Source of the DNA: Bacilli bacterium
GTDB taxonomy: Bacteria; Bacillota_I; Bacilli_A; RFN20; CAG-288
DNA: 8,492 nucleotides
Reading direction: 5' to 3'
Assembly: GCA_900763245.1 (NCBI GenBank)
Contig: CAAFJQ010000154.1
Coordinates: forward strand, 1-8,492
Part shown: positions 1-6,156 of the stretch, piece by piece
Position numbering within the stretch: position 1 is the first letter of the stretch
Layout: each line of letters starts with the position of its first letter
Made by a program: the position numbers and the translations under genes
The notes under the pieces: generated by a model
What the model was told of the DNA's origin: nothing
Seen by the model: only the letters and a program-made list of their open reading frames with translations
Databases searched by the model: none

Positions 1-2
1 AA

Positions 3-80
3 GCTCTCATGTACGGTAAAAAAAGGAGGCGCAAAGAAGAAAAAGCTCGAGCCGAATCAAAGGGCCAAAAAGTCATATAA
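3..80 (+). CDS. C-terminal end of a rightward gene, product unknown (partial)
   Basis: This is the last 25 codons of an open frame entering from the left edge and stopping at TAA (78-80). The visible tail reads ALMYGKKRRRKEEKARAESK followed by GQKVI, a strongly basic and charged end. Such tails are common at the cytoplasmic C-terminus of membrane proteins, but no domain is visible and the function cannot be named. Another plus-strand frame is open to a TGA at 94-96, but its lysine/proline mix looks less natural. A minus-strand frame is also open here but lacks a ribosome binding site. The assignment is supported by the terminator-like hairpin 26 bases downstream. Confidence 0.45.
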   Translation, partial: ALMYGKKRRRKEEKARAESKGQKVI

Positions 81-105
81 AAGGAAGAGAAAATGACGAC
101 ATAGC

Positions 106-179
106 AAAAGGGGCTGCAAAGCCCTCGATTGCATTTCTATTCTATTTAGAAATGATCGAATTCTTTAACAGCCCCTTTT
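106..179. terminator. Long imperfect hairpin between convergent genes, probable bidirectional terminator
   Basis: The outer arms AAAAGGGGCTG (106-116) and CAGCCCCTTTT (169-179) are perfect complements over 11 bases. Inside them TCGAT (125-129) pairs with ATCGA (155-159), and ATTTCTA (133-139) pairs with TAGAAAT (147-153) around a 7-base loop. The structure sits between the stop at 80 on the plus strand and the lipoprotein stop at 205 on the minus strand. It ends in TTTT on either strand, so it could stop transcription from both sides. The T-tracts are short, so termination strength is uncertain. A competing short hairpin GGGCT/AGCCC (111-115 with 120-124) is also possible. Confidence 0.7.
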
Positions 180-204
180 AAAAAGGATAGAAATGAATTA
201 TCAA

Positions 205-2910
205 TTATTTGTTTGCGGTGAAGGTGAGGTGAGAATCGCTTAAATCTGTGATGTAGATATAGTTGTTGCTCTTCTCGAAGTTAGGGACCAATTCGATAAG
301 GAGATTGCTGTCCTTATTGAGATACTGGACATACATGCTATTCGCATTGGCAGCTTTTGCACGAGAAGTTGCAATCTGGTCTTTATCAGCAAGAAGGGTA
401 AAGCCTTTCTTTGCCAATTCAGCGACATACTTGGTGTAGTAATCGGCTTTTAATTCTGCTTTTCCATCGATGGTCATGTAGAGAGTAAATCTCTTTGCCT
501 TTCCTTCAACACCGTCTTTGGTATAGGCAAAGTCAGAATAGTTCTGAGTAGAGAGGTAAGCACCATTTGTTTCATAGTAGGAATACCAGACAAACGGAAG
601 CTTTTCAATCAAGGCCTCAGCTTCTGCCGTTGTTCTTACAGCATCTTCTTCTTTTCCGCCATAGAACTTATCCCCGGCAAAGCGGAAGTATTTGACCATA
701 TCGGCATAATAATCACTATAGGCTGTAAGACCGACTGCCCACTTGAAGTAATCCTTCCAGTTCGTCGGCGTGACAAAGGCGGTAAGGCTGTTGACACTGT
801 CGCTGAAATCTGCATCGACAGTGACATCACTTCCGTACTTGAATGTCCACTGAGAATAGCTGTCTCCAAAATAGGAGGAAGCAATTGTGTAAGTGACCTT
901 TTCGATAGCATCTCCTGCATCATTGAGGAAGAACTTCAAGGAATCACCAGCATTATAGAGAGAATCAAACGGGAGGAAACTATCAAGATATTCATAATTT
1001 ACTTTCTTAGAGACCGTGTAGCTTCCATCATCATTCTTGACAAAGACATTGCTGTCTACATTGAATCCCAAGAGACTCTTGAAGCTGACATCTTTCACAT
1101 TCTCACCTGTAGCACGAACTTCAGTTCCGTTTCTGACTTTCTTGAATGGAATGAATCCATTCTCGCCATCAGCCTTCTTGCCCTTTAAGTCCGTGATCTT
1201 TCCGCCAGAAAGTGTAAAGTCAAGATAAGAATCAAGCTTGTCTTCTCCTTCGACAGAAAGGACATATTCTCTGGTATTGGAGTATTCAGCCGTTTCACTG
1301 CTCTTGGAACCATAAGTCATGGAAACGTTATGTGAGCCATCAAGCTTAGCTAAAGCAGCATCAAACTTGGTCTTGGTATCAATATCAGCAGTAAGAGGTT
1401 CAGCAACCTTGACTTCTTCACCCACAGACATGGCAATATCGATCTCATAGTGGAACTGGTTCTTCATTTGGCCCATGCTGCCGCCATCGCTTAAGACGAC
1501 TTTGATGTTGTCGATGACACCATCTGCATTCTTGAAGAAACGGAGAGAAGAGACTTCTCCGTATAAATCGTAACTGGTCATGAAGGTAGAGAACATATCG
1601 ACAATAGTACCGGCGTTCATGCCATCGATATAGGTATAGCAATTAGTGTTGTTAGGATCCTGAATCAAAGCCGGATCAGAGAGGAGGAAGGAATAAGAAG
1701 ACTTTGCATCAGCCCATTTGAGATCCTTCTTGGTAGAAGAGGAAGTCAGCTTCCTGGACTTGATAGTATTATCGGCTGCGAGATACTTCATTGTGGCAAT
1801 GCCGTCTTCGTTGAAGTACTGGGTCTGTGAGGTGAGTGTGCCGTTTGCATCATAGGAATCATATTCCTCGGCGTTTTCATTGATGATGATCTTGGATTTG
1901 CCCTCGACAGTTGTCGCTTCGACACCCGTCTTATCGACAAGCTTCAAAGTAGCATCGAATGTAAGAGGACGGTTCTGCATCAATTTGAATTCCTTAGGAA
2001 CATATTTCTCGCCAAGGCCGTTTGCAAATCTGGCTTCAACCGCAGACTCTTTGGCAGTACCAGCTTCAGAAAAGGTGAATGTTGCGATTGTTTCAATGAT
2101 TCTGTTTCCGTTTTCATCTTTCGCATATCCGCCTTTGTCATCAGCCTTGTAGTGAAGGAGGTTCATCTTCAAAGACCCATCGCTGAAGAGATGGAACTCA
2201 TAATTGATAAGCTGAGAATAACCAGTGATAGAGCATAACAAGGACATAAGAGAATATCCGCCACTGGATTTGAGGTTGACAGCCAAGGCACCGTTTGTAT
2301 AAGTCTCTTCGTCGGTGAAGTTAGATGCTGCAAGAAGAGATGCGTATCTAGAATTAGCGAAAGACTTCATTGTCGCAAATGATGAGAAGTCATTCAAATA
2401 GGATTTATAATATCCAGCATCATACATGTAAGGCATACCCTGAACGATGGTACCGTCATCATCGACAGAGAAATTATAGAGAATCTTTTCGAATCTTGTC
2501 GTATCGACATCAAAAGAAGGAAGAAGGACGCATCCTTTCTTCAAGTCGTCATAATAGATATAGTCCTTGGCAATGACATCTCTGTATTCTTTGCCATCGA
2601 TCTCATAAGACATCGAATAAGAATCAGCTTCTGCGAATGTCTTGATTCTTGCGATCAATTCTTCGGCTGTAGAATCCATAAGCTCCGTCGGTTCTTCAAC
2701 TTCCGGCTCTGTAGAAATAGAAGTAGATTCTGTTACACCTTCTGTATTTGGTGTGCTTTCGGTGACAGGAGCAGTTTCTGTAGAAGGATGACTGGTTTCC
2801 GTCATAGGAGGGACTTTTGTCGTCTCCTTTGCACTTTCCTTATTGTCTGTACAACCGGCAAGTGCGACTAACAATGATAATCCGACTAAACCAACAATTT
2901 TGTTTTTCAT
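205..2910 (-). CDS. Large predicted surface lipoprotein, downstream member of a tandem paralogous pair (901 aa)
   Basis: The function is unknown. The N-terminus is a classic lipoprotein signal peptide: a basic MKNK start, a hydrophobic stretch, and lipobox LAGC with the acylated cysteine at residue 20. Residues 21-80 form a Ser/Thr/Glu/Pro-rich spacer, which would hold the folded part away from the membrane. The rest is rich in Tyr, Asp and Lys with alternating beta-strand-like segments and no recognised domain. A helix-then-strand unit near residues 80-103 resembles one near 512-533, suggesting an internal duplication. Motifs shared with the upstream gene include KILYNFSVDDDG (142-153), FKKV (589-592), TFKYG (689-693), FVTPTNWKD (712-720), LPFVW (771-775) and YYTKYVAELAKKGF (824-837). 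An in-frame ATG at 2928 overlaps the preceding stop, but ATG 2910 is chosen: AAAGGGGA lies 8 bases ahead of it and it begins the signal peptide cleanly. The gene is very probably co-transcribed with its neighbour. Confidence 0.85.
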   Translation of the reverse strand: MKNKIVGLVGLSLLVALAGCTDNKESAKETTKVPPMTETSHPSTETAPVTESTPNTEGVTESTSISTEPEVEEPTELMDSTAEELIARIKTFAEADSYSMSYEIDGKEYRDVIAKDYIYYDDLKKGCVLLPSFDVDTTRFEKILYNFSVDDDGTIVQGMPYMYDAGYYKSYLNDFSSFATMKSFANSRYASLLAASNFTDEETYTNGALAVNLKSSGGYSLMSLLCSITGYSQLINYEFHLFSDGSLKMNLLHYKADDKGGYAKDENGNRIIETIATFTFSEAGTAKESAVEARFANGLGEKYVPKEFKLMQNRPLTFDATLKLVDKTGVEATTVEGKSKIIINENAEEYDSYDANGTLTSQTQYFNEDGIATMKYLAADNTIKSRKLTSSSTKKDLKWADAKSSYSFLLSDPALIQDPNNTNCYTYIDGMNAGTIVDMFSTFMTSYDLYGEVSSLRFFKNADGVIDNIKVVLSDGGSMGQMKNQFHYEIDIAMSVGEEVKVAEPLTADIDTKTKFDAALAKLDGSHNVSMTYGSKSSETAEYSNTREYVLSVEGEDKLDSYLDFTLSGGKITDLKGKKADGENGFIPFKKVRNGTEVRATGENVKDVSFKSLLGFNVDSNVFVKNDDGSYTVSKKVNYEYLDSFLPFDSLYNAGDSLKFFLNDAGDAIEKVTYTIASSYFGDSYSQWTFKYGSDVTVDADFSDSVNSLTAFVTPTNWKDYFKWAVGLTAYSDYYADMVKYFRFAGDKFYGGKEEDAVRTTAEAEALIEKLPFVWYSYYETNGAYLSTQNYSDFAYTKDGVEGKAKRFTLYMTIDGKAELKADYYTKYVAELAKKGFTLLADKDQIATSRAKAANANSMYVQYLNKDSNLLIELVPNFEKSNNYIYITDLSDSHLTFTANK

Positions 2911-2914
2911 AATA

Positions 2915-2924
2915 ATATCCCCTT
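2915..2924 (-). promoter_or_regulatory. Ribosome binding site that fixes the start of the 901-residue lipoprotein
   Basis: On the minus strand the order is stop TGA of the upstream gene, then AAAGGGGA, then 8 bases, then ATG (2910-2908). The purine run lies after the ATG that overlaps the stop, so it can serve only the inner start. The 14-base gap would allow terminating ribosomes to re-initiate, suggesting coupled synthesis of the two lipoproteins. Confidence 0.65.
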
Positions 2925-5243
2925 TCATGCTTTCTTTGCGAAAGTAACGCCTTCTTTTAATGTGGAGGCAACTGTAACAACAATGTTATTCAACACATAT
3001 TGACCGGTCTTGTCATCTTTCTTGAAACCGGCTTTGACTAAGGCTTCCTTATACTTTTCAAGATAGTCGTCTCTATTCTCGACACGGGAATAGAAGGCTG
3101 TCGTCACGCCTTTGTTTCTGAACTTGAAGTTTCCGTGAAGTTTAGCATCATAGACATAAGGAATCTTCTTGCTGTCTTCTCCAAAGAGGGAGGTAAGTCT
3201 TGTGACAAAGCTATCGCTTTCATCATTCCAGGAAGAAGGTTCGACAAATTCCTTGATTGTTGTCAGATCTTCATCAACCTTATAGGTATCGCCGTACTTG
3301 AATGCAAGATGCATTGTAGAGGCATTTGATCCCTTAGGAGTGAATCGATAGGTCATCTCCTTCAGAGAGAGATTGTCATCACTTCCTTCTAAGACAAACT
3401 GGGCTGTTGAGACATCTGCCATATTCTTGGCTCCATTACCGGTATCAACAAGTCCGGCGTCGCCTAAAGACATGACCTTCTGTCTGAAAACATGGTAGTA
3501 CTTGTTGCTTGTAGACTGTACCAGCGTTTCAGGGCTGATATTGAACATCGCCTTCTTCTTGAAGGCATCTTTGGAAGTGTCATCCTTTTCGGTTCTGACA
3601 AACGATGTCGTGTTATCAGCATTTGTCACTTTTTTGAAGGTGATGACACCCTGTTCTGTCTTCTTGTATCCATATTCTTCTTCAAGTTTGCCGGATACAT
3701 ATTTCTTGATATAAGTGACCTGTTTGTCTTTGTCAAAGGTGACATCGAGATAGTTGACTAAGGAAGAAGCATACTGGGAGAGAGAATCATCATAAATTGT
3801 GACATGATAGGAAGAAGTTCCGTCAAATTTCTTGAAGGCATTCTTGACTCCAGTCGAAGCCACATTCTCATAAGGCTTCATTTCCGGAAGCGTCTTATCT
3901 CCTGTCAGATTCAAAGAGAGATGGAAGTAGGTGTGGCCAGTTGTGGGCATGAAGTAATCTCCATAATAGACATCGGCATGAGAGATGACACCATTATTGA
4001 GCGTAAATGTAACGCCGCCAATCGACATGAAGCTTCGATATGAATTATTCTGACCATAGAGAGCATCGACAACTTCGGCGAGATTGGCACCGAAATAAGT
4101 GAATGTGTTCTCTCCTGTCTTTCTTAGCGCATTGACATCAAGAACATTCTTCAAAGAAGGAAGAACTTCTTTTTCAGAAGAGACCTTTGCAGTATAGACA
4201 GCATTGGTTGCATCAACACCCATCTTATAGGTTCCATCATCCTTCAAAGCAGTGTAATCCCAATTGACATCCAAGTTTCCTATCGTCACACTGGAACGAT
4301 AGACACCCTTTTCCGTATAGACATTATGGACAGTTCCCTGTTTTGAGACAGATGGATTAAGCTCAGAAGAAACATATTCGACATCACCATTGATTGTCAG
4401 GTCATTTCCTGTCAAAAGCTTTGCTTCATCTGTTGTAGGTTTCGTATCAGGAAGCTTGAACCCATCTGCAAAGAAGGAATCAATCCAAGGATCAGTTGCT
4501 GTTCCGACATCATAGAATTTACTAGAGATGATATCAGCATATCTGATCTGATCGATTTTCCCCTGTGCCTTTACCAAGAGATTGTCTTTGTCATCGAATT
4601 CAAAGGCAAGGCGAGCGACACTTCCATAATTGAAATATTTGCCGATGTGAAGCGTATAGGAGAAGAACATCATGCAGTAGTAGCTTTCAACATAGAAGGT
4701 GTTGCCTTCTTTGATGATGCCTTCTTTCAGGAAGGAGAACTTATCCTTATAGGTATCAAGATAGGTAAGATAGTTAAAAGGCTTCGTCGAATTTGAAGTC
4801 TTATTGCCGCCATTGACAAGGTCATAATAGAAGGCAACAGTCTGCAGAGAATAAGAATCACTGGACTCATCATACGTGAAGTTGTAACAGAGCTTATCCT
4901 TGGAGACTGTTTCATTGTAACTATCAAGTGCGACTGTTCCATAGTCCTGGAAACCGATATAGCAATAATTCTCATTGTAGGTATCGGTATAGGAATTCTC
5001 ATCCGTACCATAATCGACTTTGAAGTTTCCTTTTTCCAGTTCAAGGATACGGTTGTACAAGTCATCGACTGTGTAGTCTTTCTTGACGACTGAGGTATCC
5101 GTTCCTTTTTCTGTTGTCTGATTTCCTTCTGTCGGCTTAATAGTCTCTAATGCACCGGTTTCTGTATCAGGTTTCTTGTCACAGGCGCCTAACAGAGCGA
5201 CAAGCGACAACAACGAAATACAGATGCGTTTACTTTTCAACAT
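2925..5243 (-). CDS. Large predicted surface lipoprotein, upstream member of the tandem paralogous pair (772 aa)
   Basis: The function is unknown. The signal peptide MLKSKRICIS plus a hydrophobic core ends in lipobox LGAC, with the acylated cysteine at residue 21. A shorter Thr/Glu/Lys/Pro-rich spacer follows (about 22-56). The remainder is a long Tyr/Asp/Lys/Thr-rich exported region without a named domain. A helix-strand unit near 57-77 (TVDDLYNRILELEKGNFKVD) recurs loosely near 463-483 (FKKFDGTSSYHVTI). Landmarks shared with the 901-residue neighbour are KLCYNFTYDE (117-126), FKKV (536-539), AFKYG (647-651), FVEPSSWND (666-674), IPYVY (694-698) and YLEKYKEALVKAGF (727-740). The start is ATG at 5243, with GGAGG 7 bases upstream. 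A TTG immediately before it (5246) is in frame but only 4 bases from the GGAGG. It is first in its operon, and its stop TGA lies 14 bases before the next start. Confidence 0.87.
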   Translation of the reverse strand: MLKSKRICISLLSLVALLGACDKKPDTETGALETIKPTEGNQTTEKGTDTSVVKKDYTVDDLYNRILELEKGNFKVDYGTDENSYTDTYNENYCYIGFQDYGTVALDSYNETVSKDKLCYNFTYDESSDSYSLQTVAFYYDLVNGGNKTSNSTKPFNYLTYLDTYKDKFSFLKEGIIKEGNTFYVESYYCMMFFSYTLHIGKYFNYGSVARLAFEFDDKDNLLVKAQGKIDQIRYADIISSKFYDVGTATDPWIDSFFADGFKLPDTKPTTDEAKLLTGNDLTINGDVEYVSSELNPSVSKQGTVHNVYTEKGVYRSSVTIGNLDVNWDYTALKDDGTYKMGVDATNAVYTAKVSSEKEVLPSLKNVLDVNALRKTGENTFTYFGANLAEVVDALYGQNNSYRSFMSIGGVTFTLNNGVISHADVYYGDYFMPTTGHTYFHLSLNLTGDKTLPEMKPYENVASTGVKNAFKKFDGTSSYHVTIYDDSLSQYASSLVNYLDVTFDKDKQVTYIKKYVSGKLEEEYGYKKTEQGVITFKKVTNADNTTSFVRTEKDDTSKDAFKKKAMFNISPETLVQSTSNKYYHVFRQKVMSLGDAGLVDTGNGAKNMADVSTAQFVLEGSDDNLSLKEMTYRFTPKGSNASTMHLAFKYGDTYKVDEDLTTIKEFVEPSSWNDESDSFVTRLTSLFGEDSKKIPYVYDAKLHGNFKFRNKGVTTAFYSRVENRDDYLEKYKEALVKAGFKKDDKTGQYVLNNIVVTVASTLKEGVTFAKKA

Positions 5244-5325
5244 CAATAATCCTCCTTTTCAAAAAACCTCTCCAATTGTAAGTTTCCTTAATAGAAAGAA
5301 GAATTTCAAAGCCATTTTAACCCAT

Positions 5326-5351
5326 TGGAGCGAAAACTGAAAAATATCATA
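5326..5351 (-). repeat. 26-base intergenic element, copy 1 (upstream of the lipoprotein operon)
   Basis: Read on the minus strand, this stretch starts TATGAT, continues with the core ATTTTTCAGTTTTCG, and ends CTCCA. It matches 22 of 26 positions with the plus-strand stretch 8429-8454, and the 15-base core is identical. It overlaps the candidate -10 box and the likely transcription start of the lipoprotein operon. It could be a shared operator or the remnant of a small dispersed repeat. Chance similarity in AT-rich DNA is not excluded. Confidence 0.4.
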
Positions 5352-5354
5352 TCA
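5346..5354 (-). promoter_or_regulatory. Candidate extended -10 promoter of the lipoprotein operon
   Basis: The minus strand carries TGATATGAT, a TGn plus TATGAT extended -10 element (5 of 6 to TATAAT). No good TTGACA-like hexamer lies 17 bases upstream, which extended -10 promoters can tolerate. It would start RNA near 5339 and give a leader of roughly 95 bases. Other weak -10-like words in this AT-rich gap, such as TACAAT (5275-5280) and TAAAAT, lack a convincing -35, so this is only the best of several candidates. Confidence 0.3.
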
Positions 5355-5426
5355 TCAGTGCATTTTTATATGTTTTATCGAAAAATCGCCTCATAAACAC
5401 TCAAAGTGAAGAAAACATGTAAAAGT

Positions 5427-5442
5427 TGGTAACCGCTTACAT
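5427..5442 (-). promoter_or_regulatory. Candidate cre site / LacI-family operator
   Basis: The minus strand reads ATGTAAGCGGTTACCA. Compared with the Gram-positive cre consensus WTGNAANCGNWWNCAW it fits at every position except the second-to-last defined base (C for A). The plus strand fits equally well, as expected for a near-palindrome. It lies about 185 bases upstream of the lipoprotein start and about 75 bases upstream of the candidate -10. CcpA would be the expected binder, but any LacI/GalR-family repressor with a central CG would fit. An overlapping wider palindrome, ATGTAA-N14-TTACAT (5417-5442), is an alternative reading. Confidence 0.45.
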
Positions 5443-5507
5443 AGAAGACAAGAGTTTTTATCATTCCTTAAAGAAACCTAAAAGACTTAACAAAAACTTT
5501 ATGCTGG

Positions 5508-5524
5508 TTTAAGGTTCATTTAAG
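5508..5524. promoter_or_regulatory. Direct repeat TTTAAG-N5-TTTAAG, response-regulator-type box
   Basis: The plus strand has TTTAAG at 5508-5513 and again at 5519-5524, an 11-base period. The repeat extends to TTTAAGGT in both halves. The 11-base spacing of direct repeats is the hallmark of OmpR/PhoB-family response-regulator sites. This exact form, TTTAAG-N5-TTTAAG, is the established CiaR box of streptococci. It lies in the gap between the flavin-reductase terminator and the lipoprotein operon, so the lipoprotein pair is the likely target. Which regulator binds it in this organism cannot be known from the window. Confidence 0.4.
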
Positions 5525-5547
5525 GTATGATTCTTCTTCCAATGAAA

Positions 5548-5569
5548 ATGCGGTAGTTTCCTACCGCAT
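5548..5569 (-). terminator. Intrinsic terminator of the HAD-pepC-flavin reductase operon
   Basis: The minus strand shows a perfect 9-bp stem ATGCGGTAG/CTACCGCAT closed by a GAAA tetraloop (GNRA type) and followed by TTTTC. It begins 4 bases after the TGA stop of the flavin-reductase-like gene. The T-tract is short but the stem is stable and well placed. Confidence 0.8.
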
Positions 5570-5572
5570 GAA

Positions 5573-6139
5573 TCATTTGATTTCTTTTCCGACAGAGAAG
5601 GCCGAAGCTACCTTTTTACCAACTGACCGATATGAGTGATCGGAAGAGGAATAAGTGACAAAACCGCACTTGTCGATATCTAAGTTTCCGTTCTCATCAA
5701 GGAAAGCATCATCGACTGAGATGTTCTCAATCTTGCCGTAGACTGCAAAGTCTCCGTTTGTTTCATCGATTCTTTCTAAACGACAGAGAAGAGAGACCGG
5801 ATATTCGTCGATGACAGGTGCATGAACAACAACGGCATCATGAACATGAAGATGCGTCTTTTCAAACTTGTCCTTGGTATCGTTTCCACTGACAAGTCCG
5901 AAATAATCCGCTTCTTTGATGTGCTTTTCTGTCGCAAAGGCGACAGTGAAGGCTTTCTCTCTTAGGATATTCTCGCTTGTCTTATGATCACGAGTCAGTT
6001 CGATCAGGATCATATTGCTGTCTTCTAAGGTTCCCCAGGCTGCATTCATGACATTGACAGTCTTATCTTCGTTATAGGTTGCAATGAGAAGAACAGGCAT
6101 CGGAAACATCAGATTCTTTTTTCTGGATAATGTATGCAT
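5573..6139 (-). CDS. Flavin reductase-like FMN-binding split-barrel protein (188 aa)
   Basis: This small cytoplasmic protein is of the flavin reductase/flavoredoxin type, whose members bind FMN in a split beta-barrel and typically pass electrons from NAD(P)H or a partner protein. The supporting pattern runs in order. PVLLIATYNEDKTVNVMNAAWG (15-36) is the usual first flavin-binding strand-turn. DHKTSENILREKAFTVAF (51-68) is the family's conserved helix-strand. DYFGLVSGNDTKDKF (78-92) is the loop near the flavin. The end, roughly 160-188 (SDHSYRSVGKKVASAFSVGK), resembles the family's closing stretch before the C-terminus. Length is normal. The start ATG has GAGGTG 5 bases upstream. It follows pepC by 17 bases and is last in the operon, ahead of a strong hairpin. 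The physiological substrate cannot be told from sequence, and the link to its neighbours may be no more than shared expression. Confidence 0.82.
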   Translation of the reverse strand: MHTLSRKKNLMFPMPVLLIATYNEDKTVNVMNAAWGTLEDSNMILIELTRDHKTSENILREKAFTVAFATEKHIKEADYFGLVSGNDTKDKFEKTHLHVHDAVVVHAPVIDEYPVSLLCRLERIDETNGDFAVYGKIENISVDDAFLDENGNLDIDKCGFVTYSSSDHSYRSVGKKVASAFSVGKEIK

Positions 6140-6156
6140 ATTTCACCTCAGTCCAT

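Noticed and set aside
2..76. An open minus-strand frame running off the left edge
   Set aside because: It has no ribosome binding site and lies beyond the terminator. The plus-strand frame gives a more natural charged tail.
93..104. A three-codon ORF (ATG ACG ACA TAG) preceded by an AAGGAAGAG-like ribosome site
   Set aside because: It is too short to be judged a gene, and purine-rich sequence is common just after the lysine-rich gene end.
1880..2152. Open plus-strand frames opposite the lipoprotein genes, with similar ones at 3492-3761 and 3804-4043
   Set aside because: They lie wholly inside long, well-supported minus-strand genes. Their products look like shadow translations, and none has a convincing start context.
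5244..5246. TTG as the start of the 772-residue lipoprotein
   Set aside because: The adjacent ATG at 5243 has better spacing to GGAGG (7 bases rather than 4) and is the commoner start codon.
5526..5531. A TATGAT on the plus strand right after the TTTAAG repeat, as a promoter for a small rightward RNA ending at the 5548-5569 hairpin
   Set aside because: There is no -35 and no TG extension, the distance to the repeat is only one base, and the hairpin lacks a T-tract in that direction.
5247..5572. A riboswitch or other structured leader in the large intergenic gap
   Set aside because: Apart from the terminator of the upstream operon I saw no multi-stem architecture, recognisable aptamer core or second terminator ahead of the lipoprotein start.
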